DNA of 64,000 nt. Origin: Blautia sp. An81 (lineage in GTDB: Bacteria > Bacillota > Clostridia > Lachnospirales > Lachnospiraceae). Below are positions 33,014 through 41,389 of this stretch, one piece after another. The first letter of the stretch is position 1. Each line of letters opens with the position of its first letter. The position numbers and the translations under genes are program-made. The stretch spans positions 62,001-126,000 of the forward strand of contig NZ_NFHH01000003.1 of NCBI RefSeq assembly GCF_002161285.1, in the 5' to 3' direction. The notes under the pieces are model-generated. The model worked only from the letters and a program-made list of their open reading frames with translations. It did no database searches and was not told the DNA's origin.

Positions 33014-33638
33014 AAAAGGAATTTTAGTTGTGGTTTCCGGTTTCTCCGGTGCAGGAAAGGGAACACTGATCAAAAGGCTGATGGAAAAGTATGATAATTA
33101 TGCTCTTTCCATTTCTGCCACTACCAGGGCGCCCAGGCCGGGAGAAGAGCACGGAAGAGAGTATTTTTTCCATACAAAAAGAGAGTTTGAAGAGCTGATC
33201 CTTCAGGACGCGCTGATCGAATATGCTCAATATGTGGAAAATTATTATGGGACGCCCAAGGCATATGTAGAAAAACAGTTAAACGCCGGAAAAGACGTGA
33301 TCCTGGAAATTGAGATCCAGGGAGCGCTTAAGGTAAAGGAAAAACTTCCGGATACATTGCTGCTTTTTGTGACGCCGCCTACGGCTGACGAACTGAAAAG
33401 ACGTCTGATAGGAAGAGGCACAGAGACAATGGAAGTGATCCAGTCCAGGCTTTCCAGGGCTTTTGAAGAGGCCAAGGGTATGCCGGAGTATGATTATATC
33501 CTGGTCAACGACCAGCTGGAGGAGTGTGTGGACCGTATGCATGCCATTATCCAGAGTCAGCATGACAGGGCAGATAACTGTCAGGATTTTATAGAAAAAA
33601 TAACAGAGGAAATTGCTGTATTCCAGAAAGGAGAATGA
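33003..33638 (+). CDS. gmk: Guanylate kinase
   Basis: The 211-residue enzyme has the P-loop VVSGFSGAGKGTLIKRL, then SISATTRAPRPGEEHGREYF for GMP binding and DVILEIEIQGALKVKE. It converts GMP to GDP with ATP. Two adjacent ATGs (33003 and 33006) could start it; AGAGGGG lies upstream and homology begins at once. Longer upstream frames cover remA and are rejected. Confidence 0.96.
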   Translation: MMSEKGILVVVSGFSGAGKGTLIKRLMEKYDNYALSISATTRAPRPGEEHGREYFFHTKREFEELILQDALIEYAQYVENYYGTPKAYVEKQLNAGKDVILEIEIQGALKVKEKLPDTLLLFVTPPTADELKRRLIGRGTETMEVIQSRLSRAFEEAKGMPEYDYILVNDQLEECVDRMHAIIQSQHDRADNCQDFIEKITEEIAVFQKGE

Positions 33639-33642
33639 ATTT

Positions 33643-33897
33643 ATGATACATCCATCTTACACAGAACTTATGGAAGCTATTAACGAAGGAGCAGAGCTGG
33701 AGGATGAACCTTTAGTAACCAGCCGCTATTCCGTGGTACTTGCCACCAGTAAGAGAGCAAGACAGCTGATCGCAGGGAGAGAGCCTATGGTACCTGCTGC
33801 AGGAAAGAAACCTTTATCCACTGCGGTAGAGGAGATTTATAAAGGTAAAGTCCACATTCTGCCGGAAGATCCTGAGACAGAAGAGGAAGAGAACTAA
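33643..33897 (+). CDS. rpoZ: DNA-directed RNA polymerase omega subunit
   Basis: The 84-residue protein reads MIHPSYTELMEAINEGAELE then TSRYSVVLATSKRARQLIAG, the omega signature, and ends in an acidic tail after KPLSTAVEEIYKGKV. It helps assemble RNA polymerase. AAGGAG precedes the ATG, 4 bases after gmk ends. Confidence 0.94.
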   Translation: MIHPSYTELMEAINEGAELEDEPLVTSRYSVVLATSKRARQLIAGREPMVPAAGKKPLSTAVEEIYKGKVHILPEDPETEEEEN

Positions 33898-33972
33898 AAA
33901 GATGAATATTATGTACAGGGACTGCTGACAGCTTCTTGCCGGCGGTCCTTTGTGCTAATCCAAGGAGGTTTC

Positions 33973-35313
33973 ATGAGAAAGGTACTGTTTATTTCTCTGG
34001 GCTGCGACAAAAACCTGGCAGACTCGGAAGACATGCTTGGTATGCTGGTAGAGAAAGGCTACGAGATTACCAATGAGGAAAAAGAGGCAGAGGTGATCGT
34101 TATCAATACCTGCGCCTTTATCCATGATGCAAAAGAGGAAAGTGTTAACAGTATATTGGAGATGGCCCAGTATAAAGAAACCGGCAGGCTGAAGGCCCTG
34201 CTGGTCACCGGCTGTCTGGCTCAGCGTTATCAGAAAGAGATTACAGAGGAGATCCCGGAAGTAGATGCTGTTCTGGGAACGGGAAGCTGGGACGAGCTTA
34301 TCCAGGCCCTGGATAAAGTTTTTGACGGAGAAAAGTATCTGGATTTCCAGGATGTGGATCGTCTTCCTCAGGCAGAAGGAAAAAGGGTGATTACTACAGG
34401 AGGGCATTACGATTATCTGAAAATCGCAGAAGGCTGCGATAAACGATGTACTTACTGTATTATTCCAAAACTTAGAGGAAAATATCGGAGTATTCCTATG
34501 GAGAAGCTGGTGTCTCAGGCAGAGTATCTGGCCTCTCAGGGTGTGCGGGAACTGATCGTGGTGGCCCAGGAGACCACTATATACGGACAGGATCTCTATG
34601 GAGAAAAATCCCTTCATATCCTGCTGAAAAAGCTTTGCCAGATACCGGGAATCCAGTGGATCCGTATTCTCTACTGCTATCCTGAAGAGATCTATCCGGA
34701 GCTTATTCAGACAATGAAGGAAGAACGGAAGATCTGCCATTATCTGGACCTTCCCATTCAGCACTGCAATGACAGAATTTTAAAGAGAATGGGGAGAAGA
34801 ACCACGAAAGCGGAACTGGTTCAGATCGTAGAGACTCTTCGGAGAGAAATCCCGGACATCATCCTGAGAACTACTCTGATCACAGGATTCCCAGGAGAGA
34901 CCCAGGAGGAACATGAAGAATTGATGGAATTTATTGATACCATGGAATTTGACCGTCTGGGTGTGTTTACCTATTCTGCGGAAGAGGATACTCCTGCAGC
35001 CAGAATGCCGGACCAGATTGAAGAGGAAGAGAAAGAGAGACGTCAGGCGGAGCTGATGGAGCTTCAGCAGGAGATTTCTATAGATAAGGGAAACGCCAGG
35101 ATTGGAAGCAACGTAGAAGTTATGGTAGAGGGAAAGGTGGCAGATGAAAACGCCTATGTGGCCCGGACCTACGGAGATGCTCCCGGAGTAGATGGTTATA
35201 TGTTTATCAACACGGATACGGAACTGATGTCCGGAGATTTTGCTCTGGTCCATGTGACGGGAGCCCTTGAATATGATTTGATAGGAGAGTTGAAAGATGA
35301 ATACACCGAATAA
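33973..35313 (+). CDS. rimO: Ribosomal protein S12 methylthiotransferase
   Basis: The 446-residue protein has the N-terminal UPF0004 domain (ISLGCDKNLADSEDMLG, INTCAFIHDAKEES), the radical-SAM motif AEGCDKRCTYCIIPKLRGKY with CxxxCxxC, and a C-terminal TRAM domain. It adds a methylthio group to an Asp of ribosomal protein S12. AAGGAGGTTTC precedes the ATG at 33973. It overlaps pgsA by 17 bases. Confidence 0.96.
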   Translation: MRKVLFISLGCDKNLADSEDMLGMLVEKGYEITNEEKEAEVIVINTCAFIHDAKEESVNSILEMAQYKETGRLKALLVTGCLAQRYQKEITEEIPEVDAVLGTGSWDELIQALDKVFDGEKYLDFQDVDRLPQAEGKRVITTGGHYDYLKIAEGCDKRCTYCIIPKLRGKYRSIPMEKLVSQAEYLASQGVRELIVVAQETTIYGQDLYGEKSLHILLKKLCQIPGIQWIRILYCYPEEIYPELIQTMKEERKICHYLDLPIQHCNDRILKRMGRRTTKAELVQIVETLRREIPDIILRTTLITGFPGETQEEHEELMEFIDTMEFDRLGVFTYSAEEDTPAARMPDQIEEEEKERRQAELMELQQEISIDKGNARIGSNVEVMVEGKVADENAYVARTYGDAPGVDGYMFINTDTELMSGDFALVHVTGALEYDLIGELKDEYTE

Positions 35314-35839
35314 ACTGACAATTGCAAGAGTGATCATGATACCATTCTTTGTAGCCTTTTTAATGTATGACATAACAGGGGCGGCAGATAAGTGGATTGC
35401 CCTGGTAATCTTTGTAGTGGCCAGCCTCACAGATACCCTGGATGGTTATCTGGCCAGAAAACATAACCTGGTAACGAATTTTGGAAAATTTATGGACCCC
35501 CTGGCGGACAAGCTTCTGGTATGTTCTGCTCTGATCTGCTTTACTGCAATGGGAAAACTGGCGGCCTGGATTACCATTGTGATCATTGCCAGAGAATTTA
35601 TTATCAGTGGATTCCGCCTTGTTGCGGCAGATAACGGCATTGTCATTGCGGCCAGCTACTGGGGAAAATTTAAAACAGTATCTCAGATGATCCTTATCAT
35701 CCTGATGATCATGGATATCCAGAATACAATCTTCCAGACTCTGATCACAGTATTTATTGTAATCGCTGTGGCTCTGACGATTATTTCGCTGGTAGATTAT
35801 ATTGCAAAAAACAGAAAAGTGTTAAGCATGCAGGATTAG
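35297..35839 (+). CDS. pgsA: CDP-diacylglycerol-glycerol-3-phosphate 3-phosphatidyltransferase
   Basis: The 180-residue membrane protein has the CDP-alcohol phosphotransferase motif as DTLDGYLARKHN followed by FGKFMDPLADK, with all four Asp residues. It makes phosphatidylglycerol phosphate, the precursor of phosphatidylglycerol and of the cardiolipin made by the synthase at 41390. It overlaps rimO by 17 bases and lies 16 bases before cinA. Confidence 0.95.
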   Translation: MNTPNKLTIARVIMIPFFVAFLMYDITGAADKWIALVIFVVASLTDTLDGYLARKHNLVTNFGKFMDPLADKLLVCSALICFTAMGKLAAWITIVIIAREFIISGFRLVAADNGIVIAASYWGKFKTVSQMILIILMIMDIQNTIFQTLITVFIVIAVALTIISLVDYIAKNRKVLSMQD

Positions 35840-35855
35840 GAAAGAGGGAAAACAG

Positions 35856-37151
35856 ATGACAGCAGAATTGATCTGTGTGGGAACAGAGCTGCTTTTGGGA
35901 AACATTGTTAATACAAACGGCGCCTATATTGCTCAGAAATGTGCGGATCTGGGACTGTCCATGTACTACCAGAGTGTAGTGGGAGACAATATGCGCCGGC
36001 TGTGCAAATGTTTCCGGGCAGCGCTGAAGCGGTCTGACGTGGTAATCCTTTGCGGCGGACTGGGGCCTACCCAGGATGACCTTACAAAAGAAGCAGTGGC
36101 CAGAGTCCTGAAGCGGGAGCTGGTGGAGGACAAAAAAAGCCGGCGTCACATTGAAAAATTTATGAAACAGTATCTGAGAAATACTCCGGGAAAAGCCATT
36201 ACCCAGAATAACTGGAAACAGGCTCTCATACCTGAAGGGGCAATAGCGGTAGAGAATGACAATGGCACTGCCCCTGGAATTATTGTAGAAGAAGGGGAAA
36301 AGACGATCATTCTTCTTCCAGGTCCTCCAGGGGAACTGATTCCGATGTTCGAGAGCAGGATTTATCCATATCTCCATAAAAAGCAGCCGGAGATCATTTC
36401 TTCCAGAACCCTGAAAATATGCGGAGTGGGAGAGAGTCAGGCTGAAACAGATATCCAGGACCTGATTCAAAAGCAGAAAAATCCCACAGTGGCAACCTAT
36501 GCCAAGCCGGGAGAAGTCCACATCCGTGTGACTGCCAAAGCAGCAGATGAAGAGACTGCTCAGCAGCTTATAGAGCCTGTGGCTGAAGAGCTTCGGAAGA
36601 GATTTCAGGGAAGTGTTTATACAGAGGAGGAAGATAAGACTCTGGAAATGGCAGCGGTAGAGCTTTTGAGAGAGAGGGGACTTACTGTGACAACTGTAGA
36701 GTCCTGTACAGGAGGAGCCCTTTCTGCCAGGCTGGTGGATGTGCCGGGAGCTTCTGAGGTGCTGAAACAGGGATTTATTACCTATTCTGATAAAGCAAAG
36801 AAAAAACTTGTCCATGTTAAGAAAGGTACCCTGAAAAATCACGGTGCAGTAAGCAGGAAATGCGCAAAAGAAATGGCAGAAGGAGGAGCTGCGGCAGCAG
36901 GAGCAGATGCAGCCCTGTCAGTTACCGGTTTTGCAGGCCCCGAGGGAGGAACGGAAGAGTATCCTGTGGGGACCGTTTTTATCGGATGCTGTTTTAAAGG
37001 AAAGACAAAAGTGAAGGAATGTCATTTTAATGGAGACCGAAGCAGCGTAAGGGAACAGGCAGTAGTCAATGCCCTTGTGCTGCTCCGGAAATGTATTTTA
37101 GAGGGAGATGAGACCGGCAGGCTCACTGGAGCATCTTCATCATCTGAATGA
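35856..37151 (+). CDS. cinA: CinA-family protein (competence/damage-inducible, NMN deamidase domain)
   Basis: The 431-residue protein has an N-terminal molybdopterin-binding-like domain (AELICVGTELLLGNIVNTNG, VVILCGGLGPTQDDLTKEAV). A C-terminal CinA deamidase domain follows (TTVESCTGGALSARLVDVPG, SVTGFAGPEGGTEEYPVGTV). The C-terminal domain deamidates NMN in pyridine-nucleotide salvage; the N-terminal one has ADP-ribose hydrolase activity in some species. It is the last gene of the operon. Its final 29 bases overlap the convergent gene at 37123. Confidence 0.95.
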   Translation: MTAELICVGTELLLGNIVNTNGAYIAQKCADLGLSMYYQSVVGDNMRRLCKCFRAALKRSDVVILCGGLGPTQDDLTKEAVARVLKRELVEDKKSRRHIEKFMKQYLRNTPGKAITQNNWKQALIPEGAIAVENDNGTAPGIIVEEGEKTIILLPGPPGELIPMFESRIYPYLHKKQPEIISSRTLKICGVGESQAETDIQDLIQKQKNPTVATYAKPGEVHIRVTAKAADEETAQQLIEPVAEELRKRFQGSVYTEEEDKTLEMAAVELLRERGLTVTTVESCTGGALSARLVDVPGASEVLKQGFITYSDKAKKKLVHVKKGTLKNHGAVSRKCAKEMAEGGAAAAGADAALSVTGFAGPEGGTEEYPVGTVFIGCCFKGKTKVKECHFNGDRSSVREQAVVNALVLLRKCILEGDETGRLTGASSSSE

Positions 37152-37452
37152 TCCTGTCCATGCGGGCAGTCTCTTCAGGAGATTTTCCGGTTTTCAAAAC
37201 TTCTATAATGGTTTCGATTTCTGCATTAGAAAACCTGGTACCGTTGGAACGGTTCCGGGAGGCAGCTGCCATAAGCAGCGGCAGGAGCTCTTGAGGGCTT
37301 TTTCCAGAGCTTTGCTGCGCGAAAGAATTTAACATAGCCAGTTTGGCCGGGTCCATTCCAGCCAGACCGGGATGCTCCACCCAGGAAGTCTTTTCCTGGG
37401 TGTTTTTTTGCCCTTTATTGTCAGATTTTTGATTATTCACAGGAATCTGCAC
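37123..37452 (-). CDS. Conserved hypothetical protein, 109 aa
   Basis: This soluble, Gln/Ser-rich protein has a disordered N-terminal third. A helical remainder follows (PGLAGMDPAKLAMLNSFAQQ, then IIQMMKMLQ at the C terminus). No domain is recognised. Its start overlaps the end of the 37433 gene by 20 bases and its end overlaps cinA by 29. The first gene's tail ends with a similar run (NIIQTMAMVQMFEL), so the two proteins may be distant relatives or partners. Confidence 0.65.
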   Translation of the reverse strand: MQIPVNNQKSDNKGQKNTQEKTSWVEHPGLAGMDPAKLAMLNSFAQQSSGKSPQELLPLLMAAASRNRSNGTRFSNAEIETIIEVLKTGKSPEETARMDRIIQMMKMLQ

Positions 37453-37801
37453 CTCCTTCCTCTACATCTTTCTGAGGGAAAGGCTTCTGGCTTAATTCAA
37501 ACATCTGGACCATGGCCATGGTCTGGATGATATTGTCCAGCTGCTCTTTGGTCCGGCCATGACATACATTGCTGCAGGCGGTGAGCATTTCCAGAGGATT
37601 ATTCTTTTCCCTGGATTGAGCGCAGATTTCTGTAGTGCCGGGAGAAGAACGGAAAAGCCGAAGGGTGTTTTTAAACTCCAGAAATTTTGCGAAGACAGAT
37701 ACAAAGGACTGCCCTTGGGCCGGAAGATATGGCAGGGCGGCCTTCAGCATTTCTATGGAATCTTCACTTACCATTTCGTCAAGAAGAGACTGATTATCCA
37801 T
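37433..37801 (-). CDS. Conserved hypothetical protein, 122 aa
   Basis: The helical soluble protein opens MDNQSLLDEMVSEDSIEMLK and continues AALPYLPAQGQSFVSVFAKF. The ATG at 37801 is chosen over the longer in-frame frame to 37951, because the upstream part is rich in aromatic and basic residues unlike a protein start. AAAGAG precedes it. It is translated just before the 37123 gene with a 20-base overlap. I do not recognise a function. Confidence 0.65.
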   Translation of the reverse strand: MDNQSLLDEMVSEDSIEMLKAALPYLPAQGQSFVSVFAKFLEFKNTLRLFRSSPGTTEICAQSREKNNPLEMLTACSNVCHGRTKEQLDNIIQTMAMVQMFELSQKPFPQKDVEEGGADSCE

Positions 37802-38053
37802 ATAATTCTCTTTTTTGCATTTTGCTCCATTATATGCCGGGAAAGAAAAATGTATGACCCGATATCCAACAGTTATCGGATGCTTCCCCAAAGCCATTCG
37901 ATATCTGGAAACAGCAAATGTAAAATAAAGCCTAAAATAATGATTTGTCAACTTGCTATAACATCTCGAGATTTGTGCGTTTTAGCAGTATTTTGCACCA
38001 CATGACCATTTGACTATGGAAATCATAAGATATAGGGAAAGGAGTTTTGCGTT

Positions 38054-38203
38054 ATGGAAAGAGAGAAAACAAAACTTGTGGAGGAAGGCAACACCATTTA
38101 TGAAATAGATCTGAACTGTATGAGAAAAAAAGAGATAGAACGGGAGAAAGTACTGAAAAGACAGGATGAAAATCAGAGCAGGGACACCTGTAGGAAACGT
38201 TAG
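38054..38203 (+). CDS. Small charged protein, 49 aa
   Basis: An ATG at 38054, after GGAAAGGAG with an 11-base gap, opens a frame reading MEREKTKLVEEGNTIYEIDL with a strongly charged helical tail (KKEIEREKVLKRQDEN). It fills the gap between the 37801 gene and the alaS terminator. It is short, so it is a moderate call; no domain is known. Confidence 0.5.
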   Translation: MEREKTKLVEEGNTIYEIDLNCMRKKEIEREKVLKRQDENQSRDTCRKR

Positions 38204-38237
38204 AGGGCGTCTTTTGGCAGGCTGTCTGCTGTTATAA

Positions 38238-38290
38238 ACAAGAAAACCCCTCAGCTTTCGGCTTTTCAGAGCCTGGCTGGGGAGTTTTTG
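38238..38290 (+). terminator. Terminator upstream of alaS
   Basis: AACCCCTCAGC pairs with GCTGGGG (with one bulge) near 38274-38280, then AGTTTTTG. It closes the 38054 gene and sits just before the alaS promoter. Confidence 0.6.
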
Positions 38291-38292
38291 TC

Positions 38293-38321
38293 TTGAAATA
38301 CCATTCTGGCTGTGCTATCAT
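38293..38321 (+). promoter_or_regulatory. Promoter of alaS
   Basis: TTGAAA (38293-38298) and TATCAT (38316-38321) are separated by 17 bases. The short leader shows no T-box. Confidence 0.55.
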
Positions 38322-38376
38322 AAAAAACAATGACTGCTTAAGAAGAGAATATGGGCAGCAACGGGAGGGAAAAACC

Positions 38377-41016
38377 GTGAAGAAATACGGAGTAAATGAA
38401 TTAAGAAGAATGTTTTTAGAATTTTTTGAGAGCAAGGGACATCTGGCTATGAAGAGCTTTTCCCTGGTTCCTCACAATGATAAAAGTCTCCTTTTGATCA
38501 ATTCCGGTATGGCGCCGCTGAAGCCATACTTTACCGGAGCAGAGATTCCACCGAGACGGAGAGTGACAACCTGTCAGAAGTGTATCCGTACAGGAGATAT
38601 CGAGAATGTGGGAAAGACTGCCCGCCACGGCACATTTTTTGAAATGCTGGGAAACTTTTCCTTTGGAGATTATTTCAAGCATGAAGCCATTGCCTGGTCC
38701 TGGGAATTCCTGACTGAGGTGGTAGGACTGGATCCGGAAAGACTGTACCCATCTGTTTATCTGGATGACGACGAGGCCTTTGATATCTGGAATAAGGAAA
38801 TCGGCATACCGGCAGAAAGAATCTACCGTTTTGGAAAAGAAGATAATTTCTGGGAACATGGAGCAGGTCCCTGCGGTCCCTGTTCAGAGATTTACTATGA
38901 CAGAGGAGAGAAATACGGCTGTGGAAAACCGGGCTGTACTGTAGGATGCGACTGTGACCGCTACATGGAAATCTGGAACAACGTATTTACTCAGTTTGAT
39001 AATGATGGAGAGGGCCATTATACAGAACTGGAGCAGAAGAATATTGATACCGGTATGGGACTGGAGCGTCTGGCTTCTGTAGTCCAGGATGTAGATTCCA
39101 TTTTTGATGTGGATACTCTTTGCGCCCTGAGAAATAAGGTATGTGAGCTGGCTCATACAGAGTATAAGAAAGACGAGGAGAAAGATGTTTCCATCCGTCT
39201 GATCACAGACCATATCCGTTCTGCTACTTTTATGATTTCAGATGGTATTATGCCTACCAATGAGGGCAGAGGCTATGTTCTCCGCCGTCTGATCCGCCGG
39301 GCTGCCCGTCACGGACGCCTTCTGGGAATCCAGGGCAAGTTCCTGGCAGAGTTAAGCGCCACTGTAATTGAAGGTTCCAAGGATGGATATCCGGAACTGG
39401 ACGAGAAGAAGAGCTTTATCTTCCAGGTACTTACCAAGGAAGAAGAGCAGTTTAATAAAACCATTGACCAGGGTCTCCATATTCTGGGAGAGATGGAAGA
39501 GGCCATGGAAAAAGAAGGAAAGAAAGAGCTGTCAGGGGACGATGCCTTTAAGCTTTATGATACCTATGGATTCCCTCTGGATCTGACAAAAGAAATCCTG
39601 GAGGAGAAGGGATATACGGTAGATGAAGAAGGCTTTAAAAAATCTATGGATGTCCAGAGAGAAAAAGCCAGAAAAGCCAGAGAAGTTACCAACTATATGG
39701 GAGCAGACGCTACAGTATACGACGAGATCGATCCTTCCATTACCACAGAATTTGTAGGATATGACCATCTGGTATGGGATTCAAAAGTAACCGTTTTAAC
39801 TACCCAGGAAGAGGTAACTGACGCCCTTACTGAGGACCAGAGAGGAACTGTGTTTGTAGAGGAAACTCCTTTCTATGCTACTATGGGCGGACAGGAAGGC
39901 GATAAGGGTATTATCACTATAGGAGATGCAGAATTCCAGGTTGAAGACACCATTCATTTAAGAGGCGGAAAAGTAGGACATGTAGGTATCCTTACCAAAG
40001 GAATGATCAAGGTAGGGGATGTGGTGACTCTTCATGTAGATGAGGCAGGAAGAGCAGACTGCTGTAAGAACCACAGTGCTACCCATCTGCTGCAGAAAGC
40101 CTTAAAAACCGTTTTGGGCTCTCACGTTGAGCAGAAAGGTTCTCTGGTAACTCCTGACAGACTTCGCTTTGACTTTGCTCATTTCCAGGCTATGACCCAG
40201 GAAGAATTGGCACAGACAGAAGCACTTGTAAACAAAGAGATTCAGGCAAATCTTCCTGTACAGACAGATATTATGACTATTGACGAGGCTAAGAAGACAG
40301 GGGCTATGGCTCTGTTTGGTGAGAAATACGGGGAGAAAGTCCGGGTAGTTTCTATGGGAGACTTCTCAAAAGAGCTTTGTGGAGGTACCCATGTGCCAAA
40401 TACCGGTGTGATCACAACCTTTAAGATTGTATCAGAAAGCGGAATCGCTGCAGGCGTCCGTCGTATCGAGGCCCTTACCGGCGACGGCGTATTTGCTTAC
40501 TATAAGGAAATTGAGAAACGCCAGGGAGAGATTGCAGCTATGCTGAAAACTACTCCGGCGGAGATCGAGGAGAAGATTGCCCATCTTCAGGCTGAGGTAA
40601 AGGCTCTTCACAGTGAAAACGAATCTTTGAAAGCAAAAATGGCTCAGGATGCTGTAGGAGATGTAATGAGCCAGGTACAGGAAATTAAAGGCGTCAAACT
40701 GCTGGCAACAGCCCTTGAAGATGTAGATATGAACGGTCTGAGAGATCTGGGCGACCAGTTAAAGGAAAAACTGGGCGAAGGTGTTGTTGTTTTAGCCAGC
40801 GTTAACGGTGGAAAAGTAAACCTTCTGGCAATGGTTACAGATCAGGCACAGAAAACAGGTGCCCATGCCGGAAATCTGATTAAAGGTATTGCGGCTATTG
40901 TAGGCGGAGGCGGCGGAGGCCGTCCGAATATGGCCCAGGCAGGTGGAAAAAATCCGGATAAAGTACCGGAAGCATTAAAGGCTGCAGGGAATATTTTGGC
41001 GGACCAGATAAAATAA
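38377..41016 (+). CDS. alaS: Alanyl-tRNA synthetase
   Basis: The 879-residue class II enzyme opens KKYGVNELRRMFLEFFESKG. It has the catalytic-core segments TTCQKCIRTGDIENVGKTAR and GRGYVLRRLIRRAARHGRLL. The editing domain carries the zinc motifs HSATHLLQKAL and CGGTHV, and a Gly-rich C-Ala tail (GGGGGGRPNMAQAGG) follows. It charges tRNA-Ala. I place the start at the GTG at 38377, after GGGAGGG; the upstream in-frame ATG at 38293 lies in the promoter. Confidence 0.95.
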   Translation: MKKYGVNELRRMFLEFFESKGHLAMKSFSLVPHNDKSLLLINSGMAPLKPYFTGAEIPPRRRVTTCQKCIRTGDIENVGKTARHGTFFEMLGNFSFGDYFKHEAIAWSWEFLTEVVGLDPERLYPSVYLDDDEAFDIWNKEIGIPAERIYRFGKEDNFWEHGAGPCGPCSEIYYDRGEKYGCGKPGCTVGCDCDRYMEIWNNVFTQFDNDGEGHYTELEQKNIDTGMGLERLASVVQDVDSIFDVDTLCALRNKVCELAHTEYKKDEEKDVSIRLITDHIRSATFMISDGIMPTNEGRGYVLRRLIRRAARHGRLLGIQGKFLAELSATVIEGSKDGYPELDEKKSFIFQVLTKEEEQFNKTIDQGLHILGEMEEAMEKEGKKELSGDDAFKLYDTYGFPLDLTKEILEEKGYTVDEEGFKKSMDVQREKARKAREVTNYMGADATVYDEIDPSITTEFVGYDHLVWDSKVTVLTTQEEVTDALTEDQRGTVFVEETPFYATMGGQEGDKGIITIGDAEFQVEDTIHLRGGKVGHVGILTKGMIKVGDVVTLHVDEAGRADCCKNHSATHLLQKALKTVLGSHVEQKGSLVTPDRLRFDFAHFQAMTQEELAQTEALVNKEIQANLPVQTDIMTIDEAKKTGAMALFGEKYGEKVRVVSMGDFSKELCGGTHVPNTGVITTFKIVSESGIAAGVRRIEALTGDGVFAYYKEIEKRQGEIAAMLKTTPAEIEEKIAHLQAEVKALHSENESLKAKMAQDAVGDVMSQVQEIKGVKLLATALEDVDMNGLRDLGDQLKEKLGEGVVVLASVNGGKVNLLAMVTDQAQKTGAHAGNLIKGIAAIVGGGGGGRPNMAQAGGKNPDKVPEALKAAGNILADQIK

Positions 41017-41049
41017 TGCAGGTTTTTAAGAAAAATTAATTCAAACCAG

Positions 41050-41077
41050 TTGACGTACGGGAAAAATCTGCTATAAT
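41050..41077 (+). promoter_or_regulatory. Promoter of rpsU
   Basis: TTGACG (41050-41055) and TATAAT (41072-41077) have a 16-base spacer. Confidence 0.65.
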
Positions 41078-41153
41078 GGTTTGTGTGCAAAAAAATACCC
41101 AGACAGTTGTATTATGCACAATTTACAGCTGGAGGGAGGTTAGGTGTGAGACT

Positions 41154-41330
41154 ATGTCAAACGTAATCGTAAAAGAGAACGAGACTTTGGATAGCGCTTT
41201 ACGTCGTTTCAAGCGTAGCTGTGCTAAGGCCGGCATTCAGCAGGAAATCCGTAAAAGAGAGCATTACGAGAAACCTAGTGTTCGTCGTAAGAAAAAATCT
41301 GAAGCAGCTAGAAAACGTAAATATAATTAA
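41154..41330 (+). CDS. rpsU: 30S ribosomal protein S21
   Basis: The 58-residue protein reads [20 protein letters not shown] and then a basic tail [19 protein letters not shown], the S21 pattern. The ATG at 41154 fits the family start; the in-frame extension to 41076 covers the promoter region. It is followed by a terminator 8 bases on. Confidence 0.96.
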   Translation: MSNVIVKENETLDSALRRFKRSCAKAGIQQEIRKREHYEKPSVRRKKKSEAARKRKYN

Positions 41331-41338
41331 TGTGCAGT

Positions 41339-41372
41339 AAAAGCCTCTGGAGCATACCAGAGGCTTTCTTAC
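41339..41372 (+). terminator. Terminator after rpsU
   Basis: AAGCCTCTGG pairs with CCAGAGGCTT around AGCATA, followed by TCTTACTT. Confidence 0.75.
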
Positions 41373-41389
41373 TTGACAAGGACAGATTT

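Noticed and set aside
35781-36842. 353-residue reverse-strand frame under cinA
   Set aside because: It is antisense to cinA and low in plausible structure; no start signal.
38293-38376. Upstream ATG start for alaS
   Set aside because: It coincides with the promoter -35; the GTG at 38377 has the ribosome site and matches the family N terminus.
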